From an uncultured Paracoccaceae bacterium (lineage in GTDB: Bacteria > Pseudomonadota > Alphaproteobacteria > Rhodobacterales > Rhodobacteraceae): a stretch of 64,000 nucleotides of DNA. The DNA is taken from the NCBI GenBank assembly GCA_947502145.1, contig CANMYO010000003.1:62001-126000 (forward strand). Reading direction: 5' to 3'. Below the pieces are notes generated by a model. The model ran no database searches and was not told the DNA's origin. It worked only from the letters and a program-made list of their open reading frames with translations. Of the stretch, positions 49,646 through 59,886 are shown piece after piece (positions within the stretch are counted from its first letter, which is position 1; each line of letters starts with the position of its first letter). Position numbers and translations under genes: made by a program.

Positions 49646-50047
49646 ATGCGATTTCTGGCGATGATCGTGGCGGTCTGGGCGTTTGTGACGCCGCTGGCCG
49701 CACAAGACAGCGGTGACATTGAAGATGTCATTGGCCAACAGCTTGAGGCGTTTCTTGAGCGTGACGTGGACAAGGCCTGGACGTTTGCCAGCCCAATGAT
49801 CCAGGGCATGTTCGGTAATGCGGGCAACTTCGGCATGATGGTCCAGCAAGGTTATCCGATGGTCTGGGATAACCGTGACGCGACATTTCTTGAACAGGAA
49901 ACCGGCCCCGGAGAGACCTTGCAAAAGGTCTTCATTCGCGATGCGCAGGGCAACGGGTGGGTCTTGCTATATGCGATGATCGCCACGGATGCCGGGTGGA
50001 AAATCAATGGCGTGACGGTGATCCCTGCGCCGGACGTGTCTGCCTGA
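49646..50047 (+). CDS. DUF4864-like secreted protein
   Basis: Signal peptide MRFLAMIVAVWAFVTPLAAQ; IEDVIGQQLEAFLERDVDKAWTFASPMIQGMFG...YPMVW. Confidence 0.7.
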   Translation: MRFLAMIVAVWAFVTPLAAQDSGDIEDVIGQQLEAFLERDVDKAWTFASPMIQGMFGNAGNFGMMVQQGYPMVWDNRDATFLEQETGPGETLQKVFIRDAQGNGWVLLYAMIATDAGWKINGVTVIPAPDVSA

Positions 50048-50213
50048 CCCTGCCACCACCGCGCGGTGGGCCAAGCGGTTCTTTACTGCGCTTCTGTATC
50101 TCTATTCCCAGACGATCTGCCTTGGGTGGGCCGATCAAGACATCATGACGCCGTAGATCGTGGCGCCGGGCCCTGTCCGGTGCGTGATCACGGCCGGGTA
50201 TAGGGATGACACG

Positions 50214-52502
50214 ATGAACAAGGCGATAACCGACGGGATTGTGCTGATGCCACTGCCATTTGCGGCAGGGTTGGGCGTGTGGTCAAGCGGTGACGGGACG
50301 CCGGGGTCGGACACCTATGCGGTAAGCGGCACAGGCGTTTTCGTGTCTGCGGATCAGGATTTTGGCGGCTGTCTTGAAGTGCAAAAGACCGATGCGACCC
50401 AAAAGGTCCGCTACATGGGGGAAACGCCGATCCTTCCGGGCTGCTATCTGCGGGTCAGTGCCAAGGTGAAGGCCATCGCCGGACCGATCCCGAATGTCCG
50501 GATCGCCGGGTGGGCGGGCAAGGCGGGCGGTGGTGCTGCGTCTGTTCCGGTCAGTGTCGGACCGATCACGCCGCTAACCACCTACGGAGAGGTCGTAGAG
50601 GTCAGCGCCATCATCGGTGTCGGTGACCGCAATGGTGTCGACATGGTCTGGGCTGCGGCTGCCTATGGTCATTTAGGCATTGACCTGACAGGGCCAAGCG
50701 GCGGGCTGGTGCGTGTCGACGATATCCAGATCGAAGATATCACCTCGGCGTTTCATCGCAACATGATGGCGATGGTCGACGTGCGCGATTTTGGGGCCAT
50801 CGGTGACGGTTCCACGGATGACTCCGCAGCATTTGAGGCCGCCGATGCGGCGGCAAACGGGCGGCTGGTGCTGGTGTCAGAGGGCAACTACCGGCTGGCC
50901 AATGACGTCACGATTGAAAACCACATCCGCTTTGAAGGCACTGTCACGCAGCCGCGCGCAAAGCGGTTCATCCTGCGCAAGGATTACCACCTGCAGGCCT
51001 ATATTGACGCCTTTGGCGATGAGGAGGAGGCGTTCAAGAAAGCGTTTCAGGCGCTGATGAACTTTGCCGATCATGAATCGCTGGACCTGTGCGGGCGGCG
51101 GATCACGCTGTCCGGGCCGCTTGATATGCAAAACTGCGACCCGTCGCGCACCGCATTTGCAACCCGCCGCGTGATCCGAAACGGACAGTTTCAACCCGAT
51201 CCGGGCGGCGATTGGGCCACCACCAATGTCACCAGCCAAGGCACCTATGCGCCGTCCAACCCAACAACGTTGACCAATGTCGTTGACGTCGCAAACGTGC
51301 TGGTGGGCAGCCGTGTTGAGGGATCCGGCGTCGGGCGCGAGGTTTACGTGACCTCAAAGAACGTCGGGGCCAAGACGGTCAAACTGAGCAATCCGCTATT
51401 TGATGCGGCAGGCACCCAGAATTTCACGTTTCGCCGCTATAAGTACCTGTTGGATTTCTCGGGATTTGACAGCCTGAGCCAGATGGTGCTGGATGATATT
51501 GATTTTCAGTGCAACAGCCTGTGCAGCGGTGTCCTGTTGGCCCCGGATGGCATCGCGTTCCAGATCAAGGATTGTGCCATCACCAAACCCGCACATCGCG
51601 GGATCACCAGTCATGGTACAGGCTGTCAGGGGCTGCACATTGACCGATGTCAGTTCAATTCGGCAGAACAGGCGCTGCCGGTACAGAGCCGGGTGTCGGT
51701 GGCCTTCAATGCCAACGCCAACGATGTGAAAATTCGCAACAACCGGGTCGTGTTGTTCAAGCATTTCTGCGTGCTTGGCGGGTCGGGGTCGCTTATCGTT
51801 GGCAACCACTGGTTCCATGGTGACAATGAAAACGACGGCGTCCGCCGCGGCGGGATCATCATCACCACGCCCAATTGCAAATCGGTGTTTACCGGCAACT
51901 ACTGCGACAACAACTTTATCGAATGGACAAACGAGCATTCCGCCGACCCTGACTTTGCCAATCAGTTTTCGTTTGGCGGGCTGACGATCACCGGGAATAT
52001 TTTCACCTGCAATGATGTCGCGGCGGGTTTCAACTTCATCGTGATCAAACCCTACGGCAGCGGGCATTTCATTCACGGCTTTTCGGTTGTCAGCAATGTG
52101 TTCCGGTCGATCAACGGTTTCATCAACCGGGTGGAAAAGATTGATACGTCATTTTCGGACCTTGATTTCAGTCGGATGCGTGGCGTGACCTTTGCCGACA
52201 ACACCTTTCACGGGGTCACCAATGAGGCTTACAACCCGGCCAACCTGACACACACGCAAAATACCGCGTCCAAGACATGGGTTGCGGATACCGATCCCTA
52301 TCTTGCCTTCCGTGGGCAGGCGCGGTTTGTCGACAGCACCATGGCCGATGGCGCGATTGAAACCAGCGGGGGTGCGGATATTTTTGAACAGCCCTGGGCG
52401 GATACAAACTATGGCAGTGACAAACGTGAAGTCAGGTTTGTCTGGGACACTGCTGTAAAGGGCAAATTGCGGTATCAGGTGCGGATGGATAATCCGTTGT
52501 GA
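50214..52502 (+). CDS. Right-handed beta-helix protein (pectate-lyase superfamily / GH28-related, tailspike-like)
   Basis: VDVRDFGAIGDGSTDDSAAFEAADAAANGRLVLVSEGNYRL is the Pectate_lyase_3 entry motif; later beta-helix-like rungs (IVGNHWF, FTGNYCDNN, ITGNIFTCND, VVSNVF, FADNTF). Confidence 0.8.
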   Translation: MNKAITDGIVLMPLPFAAGLGVWSSGDGTPGSDTYAVSGTGVFVSADQDFGGCLEVQKTDATQKVRYMGETPILPGCYLRVSAKVKAIAGPIPNVRIAGWAGKAGGGAASVPVSVGPITPLTTYGEVVEVSAIIGVGDRNGVDMVWAAAAYGHLGIDLTGPSGGLVRVDDIQIEDITSAFHRNMMAMVDVRDFGAIGDGSTDDSAAFEAADAAANGRLVLVSEGNYRLANDVTIENHIRFEGTVTQPRAKRFILRKDYHLQAYIDAFGDEEEAFKKAFQALMNFADHESLDLCGRRITLSGPLDMQNCDPSRTAFATRRVIRNGQFQPDPGGDWATTNVTSQGTYAPSNPTTLTNVVDVANVLVGSRVEGSGVGREVYVTSKNVGAKTVKLSNPLFDAAGTQNFTFRRYKYLLDFSGFDSLSQMVLDDIDFQCNSLCSGVLLAPDGIAFQIKDCAITKPAHRGITSHGTGCQGLHIDRCQFNSAEQALPVQSRVSVAFNANANDVKIRNNRVVLFKHFCVLGGSGSLIVGNHWFHGDNENDGVRRGGIIITTPNCKSVFTGNYCDNNFIEWTNEHSADPDFANQFSFGGLTITGNIFTCNDVAAGFNFIVIKPYGSGHFIHGFSVVSNVFRSINGFINRVEKIDTSFSDLDFSRMRGVTFADNTFHGVTNEAYNPANLTHTQNTASKTWVADTDPYLAFRGQARFVDSTMADGAIETSGGADIFEQPWADTNYGSDKREVRFVWDTAVKGKLRYQVRMDNPL

Positions 52503-52538
52503 TGATTTGGGGGTGTCCCGCGGGGCGCCCCGATCGAT

Positions 52539-53207
52539 TCAAAAGGTCAGCCAGGTTTCAAGCTTGAGTGCGCCGCCCTTGTCGCCGGTCAGCCCCTTGA
52601 CCAACCCCAGCGCAAATTTCATGTCGTTGGGGGCGGTCCAAATCACCGAGGGGCTGATTTTTGCGTAATAATCATTGGTCCAGCCTTGTCCGGTTTGCAG
52701 CTGAAATGTCGTGGTCCAGCTGTCGTTCCAGTTGCGCCCCCAAGTGGCATCAACCTTGGGCCGCCAGGTTGTGTCGATAGTGCCGAATGTGGCGCTGGCA
52801 TCCAGCGCAAGCCAGCCGTTATCCAGCCCGCGCCCCCATGAAAACCCACCGCGCAGCAGGTTTTCCACCGGTTCGCCATTTGTGGCGCGCAGCCCATAGG
52901 CCAAGGTCACCATATAGCGGTTGGGGGCGGTGATATCGCCCACGGGAACCGAGACAAAGCCAAAGGCGGTCCCGATTTCGCCCTTTTGGGCAGTGTGCAC
53001 ATCAAGCCCGATCGTGATCCGGTCAGTCAGCCCATATTCAGCGTATAGCGTCGGGTCATAATGCACCGGAAGCTCTGACCCGTCTGACAGCAGGAAGTTG
53101 CCGCCAGCGGCAATAAAGAGTTCGCCCTTTTCGCGCGCCCAGGCCCCGGCAAAGGCGGATTGGGCGGCAAGACCAAACAAACATGCAAGCGTGGCAGCCT
53201 TCATCAT
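52539..53207 (-). CDS. Hypothetical outer-membrane beta-barrel-like protein
   Basis: Signal peptide MMKAATLACLFGLAAQSAFAG, then alternating amphipathic strands ending in aromatic TWLTF. Confidence 0.6.
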   Translation of the reverse strand: MMKAATLACLFGLAAQSAFAGAWAREKGELFIAAGGNFLLSDGSELPVHYDPTLYAEYGLTDRITIGLDVHTAQKGEIGTAFGFVSVPVGDITAPNRYMVTLAYGLRATNGEPVENLLRGGFSWGRGLDNGWLALDASATFGTIDTTWRPKVDATWGRNWNDSWTTTFQLQTGQGWTNDYYAKISPSVIWTAPNDMKFALGLVKGLTGDKGGALKLETWLTF

Positions 53208-53256
53208 ACTCTCTCACCTCACGGCGAGAGAATTCTTTATTATCGTTAATCTGCGG

Positions 53257-53724
53257 TTAACGGGGGAGTTTGCGTAGTTTTCGAGCGTAGGCCGGGATGG
53301 CGAGCAACTCTCTGAACCGCGCGCGCAGGAAAAACGGCCCGCCAGCGGGAAATGACACTTTGACATTCAGCCCGAAGTGGCGCGCGACCATTGCGGCGCG
53401 CCGGGTGTGATAGGCATCCGTCACCAGCACGACATCTTTTGCCTGATGCTGTGCCAGCAGCGGCAGGGCCAGCCGGATATTGTCGAGCGTATTGGTTGAC
53501 GTATCCTCTTGCAGGATCACGCCGGGGGGCACACCTTCGGCCACCAGAATATCGGTCATCGCCTGCGCTTCGCTGGGGGTGTGCTCGCCAACTCCGCCAC
53601 AGGGCACGATCAGAGGCGCGACCCCTGCTTTCCAGAGTGATGCGGCATGCAGCGTGCGGCGTTTGAGGGTCGGAGAGGGCCCATCCGCCCAGACGGCGGC
53701 CCCAAGAATGATAATGGCGTCCAT
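53257..53724 (-). CDS. YdcF family protein (DUF218)
   Basis: [34 protein letters not shown]...[30 protein letters not shown]...[11 protein letters not shown]. Confidence 0.85.
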   Translation of the reverse strand: MDAIIILGAAVWADGPSPTLKRRTLHAASLWKAGVAPLIVPCGGVGEHTPSEAQAMTDILVAEGVPPGVILQEDTSTNTLDNIRLALPLLAQHQAKDVVLVTDAYHTRRAAMVARHFGLNVKVSFPAGGPFFLRARFRELLAIPAYARKLRKLPR

Positions 53725-53900
53725 GGCACCAAGTTGCGCATCATGGCGGTCAGGCGCAAGGCGGTGTGTCAAAAACTTTGCAATCCCTGCCCAGTGAGTC
53801 AGCAAAAATTGACAACATGCGGTCAAGGCCGAAGGCGTGGTCTTGGCATTTCGGCCAGATGCCCCATAGTGCGCAAAAGACACGTTTGGGGGGAACCAAC

Positions 53901-55856
53901 ATGACCGACAGCGCCAACCTTTATCCGCCAAGCGCCGAAAACGCTGCAAAAGCCCATGCAGACAAGGCAACCTACGAAAAGATGTATGCAGAGTCGATCT
54001 CTGATCCCGGCGCGTTTTGGGGCGAACATGGCAAGCGGATTGACTGGATCAAGCCCTATTCAAAGGTCAAGGATACATCTTTTGCGCCGGGCAACGTCAG
54101 CATCAAGTGGTACGAGGATGGCACGCTGAATGTCAGCGCAAATTGCATTGACCGGCATTTGGCCACCCGTGGTGAGCAGACTGCGATCATCTGGGAACCC
54201 GACAGCCCGGAGGAGGCGGCGCAGCATATCACCTATCGTGAACTGCACGCGAAGGTCAGCAAATTCGCCAATGTTCTCAAGGAAATGGGTGTGGGAAAAG
54301 GGGACCGCGTTGTCATTTACATGCCAATGATCCCCGAGGCCGCATATGCGATGTTGGCGTCGGCGCGTATCGGGGCGATACATTCGATCGTTTTTGCTGG
54401 GTTCTCGGCGGATGCCTTGGCGGCCCGCATATCGGGGTCACAGGCCAAGGTGGTGATCACCGCGGATGGGGCGCCACGCGGCGGTCGCGTGACAAACCTG
54501 AAGGACAGCGTCAATCAGGCGTTGATCAACGTGATGCATGACTGCAAATGCCTGTGCGTTCGCCGCACCGGGCAGCAGATCGCATGGCGTGCTGAGGGTG
54601 ACTATTGGCTGCACGAGATGGAAGAGTCCGTCAGTGCCGACTGTCCGCCCGAGGAGATGGCAGCAGAAGACCCGCTCTTCATCCTTTATACCTCAGGCTC
54701 GACAGGACAGCCCAAGGGCGTGGTGCATTCCACTGGCGGCTACATTGTCTACGCCAGCATGACCCATCAATACACGTTTGATTACCACGACGGTGACGTG
54801 TTCTGGTGTACGGCGGACGTGGGTTGGGTCACCGGACATAGTTACATTGTCTATGGTCCGCTGGCGAATGGCGCGACAACGCTGATGTTCGAGGGCGTGC
54901 CGACATTCCCCGATGCCGGGCGGTTCTGGGCGACCTGCGAAAAGCACAAAGTGAACCAGTTCTACACCGCGCCCACCGCAATTCGCGCGCTGATGGGGAA
55001 GGGGGATGACTGGGTGTCAAAGTATGATCTGTCCGATCTCAAGGTGCTAGGCACCGTGGGTGAACCGATCAACCCGGAGGCCTGGAACTGGTATCACAAC
55101 GTTGTCGGCAAGGGGCAGGTGCCGATTGTCGATACCTGGTGGCAAACTGAAACCGGCGGGCATCTGTTGACGCCGCTGCCCGGGGCCACAGCGACAAAGC
55201 CCGGCTCTGCCACCTTGCCGTTCTTTGGAATCCAGCCGGTGATCCTGGAGCCGACATCGGGAGAGGAAATTACGGATACCACGGCCGAGGGTGTGCTTTG
55301 CATTCGCGATAGCTGGCCGGCGCAGATGCGCACGGTCTGGGGTGATCACGCGCGGTTTGAGAAGACCTATTTCGCCGACTACAAGAACTACTATTTCACG
55401 GGTGACGGCTGCCGGCGCGACGAAGATGGCTATTACTGGATTACCGGCCGGGTAGATGACGTGATCAACGTCTCGGGCCACCGGATGGGCACTGCTGAGG
55501 TTGAAAGCGCGCTTGTCGCCCATGCTGCCGTATCAGAGGCCGCCGTGGTCGGGTATCCACATGATATCAAGGGGCAAGGCATATATGCATATGTCACGCT
55601 GATGGGCGGGCGGGAACCATCAGAAGAGCTGCGCAAGGAGCTGGAAACCTGGGTACGCTCTGAAATCGGTCCGATTGCAAAGCCGGATCTGATCCAATGG
55701 GCGCCGGGCCTGCCAAAGACGCGGTCAGGCAAGATCATGCGCCGCATTTTGCGCAAGATTGCGGAGGATGACTTTGGCGCGCTGGGCGATACATCCACGT
55801 TGGCCGAACCTGAGGTGGTGGACGACCTGATCGAAAATCGCATGAACCGGTCATAG
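53901..55856 (+). CDS. acs: Acetyl-CoA synthetase
   Basis: [86 protein letters not shown]. Confidence 0.97.
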   Translation: MTDSANLYPPSAENAAKAHADKATYEKMYAESISDPGAFWGEHGKRIDWIKPYSKVKDTSFAPGNVSIKWYEDGTLNVSANCIDRHLATRGEQTAIIWEPDSPEEAAQHITYRELHAKVSKFANVLKEMGVGKGDRVVIYMPMIPEAAYAMLASARIGAIHSIVFAGFSADALAARISGSQAKVVITADGAPRGGRVTNLKDSVNQALINVMHDCKCLCVRRTGQQIAWRAEGDYWLHEMEESVSADCPPEEMAAEDPLFILYTSGSTGQPKGVVHSTGGYIVYASMTHQYTFDYHDGDVFWCTADVGWVTGHSYIVYGPLANGATTLMFEGVPTFPDAGRFWATCEKHKVNQFYTAPTAIRALMGKGDDWVSKYDLSDLKVLGTVGEPINPEAWNWYHNVVGKGQVPIVDTWWQTETGGHLLTPLPGATATKPGSATLPFFGIQPVILEPTSGEEITDTTAEGVLCIRDSWPAQMRTVWGDHARFEKTYFADYKNYYFTGDGCRRDEDGYYWITGRVDDVINVSGHRMGTAEVESALVAHAAVSEAAVVGYPHDIKGQGIYAYVTLMGGREPSEELRKELETWVRSEIGPIAKPDLIQWAPGLPKTRSGKIMRRILRKIAEDDFGALGDTSTLAEPEVVDDLIENRMNRS

Positions 55857-55949
55857 GGATTAACCCTTTCTTTCGGTTCTGCGGGATTTTTGCGGCTTGA
55901 TCTGCTAGGATCGTCCCCGTGGTGGGGCGATCTGAGAACAGGTGAAGAC

Positions 55950-56315
55950 ATGGTGATTAATCCCGTGGCAGTGGTCAATATGCCCACCGTTGTGCAAGGC
56001 GCTGGACGTGATCCGTCGGGGCCGGAGGGCATGGCAAAGCCACAACAAGGCGCGCCTCTGGCCACCGCCAACACCGCCAAGGGTACGGTTGAATTGCCAA
56101 TGACCGCGCGGGTGCCGGCGCCAGAAGCCTTTGCGCGGATCAGCAAGGCAACGTCGCAATCCGTGTTACAGGCCAAGGCAGAGGCCGCACGCATGAAGGC
56201 AGAGGCGGACCGGGCCCACACCAAAGCCATGGCTGCAAGTTATGAGTTTCAGGCAGAATCGCGCAGCCGTGCCATAGACGACGCGGTCATTATTCCGGAC
56301 TCTGAATACGTCTAG
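55950..56315 (+). CDS. Hypothetical protein with coiled-coil-like segment
   Basis: MVINPVAVVNMPTVVQGAGRDPSGPEGMAKPQQGAPL...QSVLQAKAEAARMKAEADRAHTKAMAASYEFQAE; start ATG 55950. Confidence 0.6.
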   Translation: MVINPVAVVNMPTVVQGAGRDPSGPEGMAKPQQGAPLATANTAKGTVELPMTARVPAPEAFARISKATSQSVLQAKAEAARMKAEADRAHTKAMAASYEFQAESRSRAIDDAVIIPDSEYV

Positions 56316-56890
56316 ATATCGAAACCATATTTCAGGATCACCGGGACGATCAGTTCTTCCTCGTCGGTGAGGTGGCGATCAAGCAGCCTGTGCAATGTCT
56401 GCAACTCGCTTCGTAATCGGTCCGCTGCGGTTTGCAGTTGATCCCGATTATCGAGGACGTTGATCGTGCCATTTGCTGCGCCAACAAAGTTTGACAGATA
56501 CTGGTCAATCGCGTGATGGTCCTGATCCAGAATCTCAAACCCTTTTGAGATGCGCTGATCCTTTTGCGACAGCACGGGGAAGTAATGGGTATCCTCGATC
56601 GTGTGGTGTTCGTGCAGCCCGTTCACAAACATCCCGCCGTAGCGTGACATCATCGCGCCAAACCTGCGCGGGTCCAGATCGCGATCCAAAAGGCGTTCTG
56701 TCGTTGTTGTCATTTCGGTCAGGATCCGGCGGAACATCAGGTGGCGGTCCAGCCAAAAGCGGATCAGATCGTCAAATCCGGGGTCCGTCGTCCACCCGTC
56801 TTTCGGGTAGCTTTGCAGCAGAACATGTAACGGTTCCGGCAGGCCAGTGCGGTATTCAAGGGAAAGCGGATCGCGCATGGGGCGAATCAC
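56312..56890 (-). CDS. Hemerythrin domain-containing protein
   Basis: FVNGLHEHHTIEDTHYFPVLSQKDQRISKGFEILDQDHHAIDQYL...LLDRHLTDEEELIVPVIL: HHE His/Glu pattern. Confidence 0.9.
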   Translation of the reverse strand: MIRPMRDPLSLEYRTGLPEPLHVLLQSYPKDGWTTDPGFDDLIRFWLDRHLMFRRILTEMTTTTERLLDRDLDPRRFGAMMSRYGGMFVNGLHEHHTIEDTHYFPVLSQKDQRISKGFEILDQDHHAIDQYLSNFVGAANGTINVLDNRDQLQTAADRLRSELQTLHRLLDRHLTDEEELIVPVILKYGFDI

Positions 56891-57148
56891 CTATTGGAGT
56901 CTGGGGCGCGCATCTGGATGCAGCACGAAGGATCGACCGTGCAGCAATTGTTTGCGGGATTGGGGGCAAAGTGTCCATATATTGCGCCGCTTCACGGTGA
57001 AATTGGCAGTTCGCGTTTTCCGCAGGGTCACAATGACATCCCCCTTGCCATTTGGGCATTCGTCTCAAAAGATGAGACATCGGCCCACGTAGCGCGTGGG
57101 CATGACTTATGCAGGATCGGTTAACGATCCGCTATTTGGGAGACTTAC

Positions 57149-58783
57149 ATGACATTTTCACACAAGATGATGGCCTCAACCGCGGCACTACTGATTGCAA
57201 GCAGCAGTACAGTTTGGGCGGACGGTCACGCCACGCATCCGGAAACCGGCGAGACGCTGGCAACGGATCAGACATTTACCTATCGCGATCTGGACGAAAG
57301 CCCCTCGATTGATCCGGGCGTTGCCGAAGACAGCGCCGGTGGTGATATCCTGCGTGACCTTTTTGAAGGCCTCTACAATCAGGCCGCAGACGGCAGCCTC
57401 GAGCCGGGCGTCGCCCTGAGCCACACGGTCAGCGACGACAATCTGGTTTACACATTTACCTTGCGTGACAATGCGAAGTGGTCGGACGGATCACCTGTCA
57501 CCGCTGGCGATTTTGAATATGCTTGGAAGCGTGCAGCCTCGCCCGAGCTGGCCAGCCCTTACAGCTGGTACATTGAGCTGATGGCAATCGAGAACGCGGC
57601 CGCCGTTATTGCAGGCGAAATGGACCCGTCCGAAATGGGCGTGACCGCGATTGATGACACGACGCTGGAAGTTCGCCTGTCGCAGCCGCTGCCGTACTTT
57701 GACCAGATGGTCACCCACTTCACCACCTTCCCGGTGCCGGAAGCCGTAATTGCAGAGCATGGCGCCGAGTGGACCAAGCCGGGCAACATGGTGTCCAACG
57801 GTGCCTATGTGCTGACCGAACATGTGCCACAGGAAAAGCTGGTCCGTGAGCGCAACGAAATGTACTGGGACAACGCCAATACGATCATCGACAAGACCAC
57901 ATCACTGGTGATCAACGATGAAAACGTTGCGCTGACGCGGTATCTCGCTGGGGAACTGGACCGCACCGATGTGCCCGCAGGGCAATTCCCGGCGTTGCAG
58001 GCCGAATATCCTGATCAGGCTGTTTCTGTTCCGCTGGCATGTTCCTATTATTACACCGTCAATATGACCGACACGACAAATCCGGCGCTGTTGGATCCAA
58101 AGGTGCGTCAGGCGCTGTCCCTCGCGGTCAATCGCGATGTGGTGGTCGAGGCCGTTCTGGCCGGTGGTCAAAAACCAGCCTATACGTTCACCCATTGGGC
58201 GACAGCCGGGTTTGAAACACCTGACACCCCAATCGCCGGGATGAGCCAGGAAGAGCGTGACGCCAAGGCCAAGGAACTGATGGCCGAAGCCGGTTACGGG
58301 CCCGACAACCCGCTGTCGGTGAACCTGATCTACAACACTTCTGAAGCGCACAAATCCGTCGCGATTGCGATCACCCAGATGTGGAAGCAGACATTGGGTG
58401 TTGAGACGGAACTGGCAAACCAGGAATGGCAGACATTCCTCGAAACACGCGGCAATCAGGATTATGAACTTGCCCGTGCCGGCTGGTGCGCCGACTACAA
58501 CGAGGCGTCAACCTTCCTTGATCTGATGCAGTCCGAGTCTGGCTATAACGACGCCAAATACGTCAACGCCCGCGTTGATGAGTTGCTTGCCGAAGCCAAG
58601 ACCTCTGACAACCCACAGGCTGCCTATACCGAAGTTGAGCAGATCATCAGCGCTGAAGTGCCGATCATTCCGATCTACCACTACGCCGCGGTCAAGATGT
58701 TTGCTGAAAACCTCGAAGGCTGGCCTTTGGAGAACTTCCAGCAGAATTGGTATTCAAAAGACCTCTATAAGGTTGCTGAATAA
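57149..58783 (+). CDS. oppA: Oligopeptide ABC transporter substrate-binding protein
   Basis: Signal peptide; LRDLFEGLYNQAADGSLEPGVALSHTVSDDNLVYTFTLRDNAKWSDGSPVTAGDFEYAWKRAASPE. Confidence 0.94.
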   Translation: MTFSHKMMASTAALLIASSSTVWADGHATHPETGETLATDQTFTYRDLDESPSIDPGVAEDSAGGDILRDLFEGLYNQAADGSLEPGVALSHTVSDDNLVYTFTLRDNAKWSDGSPVTAGDFEYAWKRAASPELASPYSWYIELMAIENAAAVIAGEMDPSEMGVTAIDDTTLEVRLSQPLPYFDQMVTHFTTFPVPEAVIAEHGAEWTKPGNMVSNGAYVLTEHVPQEKLVRERNEMYWDNANTIIDKTTSLVINDENVALTRYLAGELDRTDVPAGQFPALQAEYPDQAVSVPLACSYYYTVNMTDTTNPALLDPKVRQALSLAVNRDVVVEAVLAGGQKPAYTFTHWATAGFETPDTPIAGMSQEERDAKAKELMAEAGYGPDNPLSVNLIYNTSEAHKSVAIAITQMWKQTLGVETELANQEWQTFLETRGNQDYELARAGWCADYNEASTFLDLMQSESGYNDAKYVNARVDELLAEAKTSDNPQAAYTEVEQIISAEVPIIPIYHYAAVKMFAENLEGWPLENFQQNWYSKDLYKVAE

Positions 58784-58799
58784 CCTGACTGTCTGAACG

Positions 58800-58834
58800 G
58801 CCGCGCCCCTGTTTGTCAGGGGCGCGGCGCTTTT
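58800..58834 (+). terminator. Strong intercistronic hairpin between oppA and oppB
   Basis: gccgcgcccctg-tttgt-caggggcgcggc, perfect 12-bp stem, followed by gctttta. Confidence 0.75.
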
Positions 58835-58867
58835 ATTGTTTCGCGACCAACAGCGGACCCCTGACAT

Positions 58868-59875
58868 ATGCTTAGCTTTATCGCGCGCCGCCTTTCGGTG
58901 GCCATCCCGACGCTATTGATCCTTGTCGTTCTCAGCTTTGTGCTGATGTATTCGGCCCCCGGTGGCCCCTTCAATTCAGAAAGGCCCTTACCGCCTCAGG
59001 TGCTGGCCAACATCGAAGCCAAATATGGCCTTGATCAACCGTTCTGGAAGCAGATCGTCAACTACGTCTGGTCGGTCACCACCCAGTTCGATTTCGGTCC
59101 GTCGTTTCAGTACAAGGACAGGACCGTCAATGACGTAATCGCGCAGGGATTTCCGGTGACGTTGACCTATGGGTTCTGGTCGTTCGTCGTGGCCGTGGTG
59201 GTCGGCGTGTCGCTTGGGATCGCCGCGGCGATCAAGCAGAATTCATGGCTGGACTATCTGGCGGTCGGAATCTCTGTTGGCGCGCAGGTCTTGCCCAACT
59301 TTGTGATGGCACCGCTGCTGACGCTGGGGCTGACGCTGGGATGGTTCTGGATGACCGGAGCCGCACTGCTGCCCGGCGGCGGATGGGAAGGCGGCGTCAT
59401 CGTCGCAGCCTGCGCCGAAAAGGATAACTTTTGCTTTGGTCTGCCCTGGGGTGGCGCCTGGCGGTTTGATTATCTGATTATGCCGGTTATCGCACTTTCG
59501 ACATCGTACATGGCCAGTATCGCGCGGATTACGCGCTCTTCGATGCTGGAAGTCCTGAACACAAATTTCATCCGTACCGCCAAGGCCAAGGGCCTGCCGA
59601 TGGGCCGGGTGATCCGCAAACACGCGCTGAAGCCGACAATGCTGCCAGTCCTGTCCTACCTTGGACCGGCCTTCGTGGGCATGATCACCGGCTCGGTGAT
59701 TATTGACGTGTTCTTTTCCACCGGCGGGATTGGCCAGTTCTTTGTGAATTCGGCCTTCAACCGCGATTACTCTGTCATCATGGGCATCACGATCCTCGTG
59801 GGTGCGCTGACGATGTTTTTCAACCTTGTGGTCGATATCCTTTACGCATGGATTGACCCCAAGATCAGATATTGA
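58868..59875 (+). CDS. oppB: Oligopeptide ABC transporter permease OppB
   Basis: ARRLSVAIPTLLILVVLSFVLMYSAPGGPF...SSMLEVLNTNFIRTAKAKGLPMGRVIRKHALKPTMLPVLSYLGPAFVGMITGSVIIDVFFSTGGIGQ. Confidence 0.95.
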   Translation: MLSFIARRLSVAIPTLLILVVLSFVLMYSAPGGPFNSERPLPPQVLANIEAKYGLDQPFWKQIVNYVWSVTTQFDFGPSFQYKDRTVNDVIAQGFPVTLTYGFWSFVVAVVVGVSLGIAAAIKQNSWLDYLAVGISVGAQVLPNFVMAPLLTLGLTLGWFWMTGAALLPGGGWEGGVIVAACAEKDNFCFGLPWGGAWRFDYLIMPVIALSTSYMASIARITRSSMLEVLNTNFIRTAKAKGLPMGRVIRKHALKPTMLPVLSYLGPAFVGMITGSVIIDVFFSTGGIGQFFVNSAFNRDYSVIMGITILVGALTMFFNLVVDILYAWIDPKIRY

Positions 59876-59886
59876 GGAGAGGCGAG

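Noticed and set aside
51396-52076. 226-aa - strand ORF opposite the beta-helix gene
   Set aside because: Antisense shadow, no domain.
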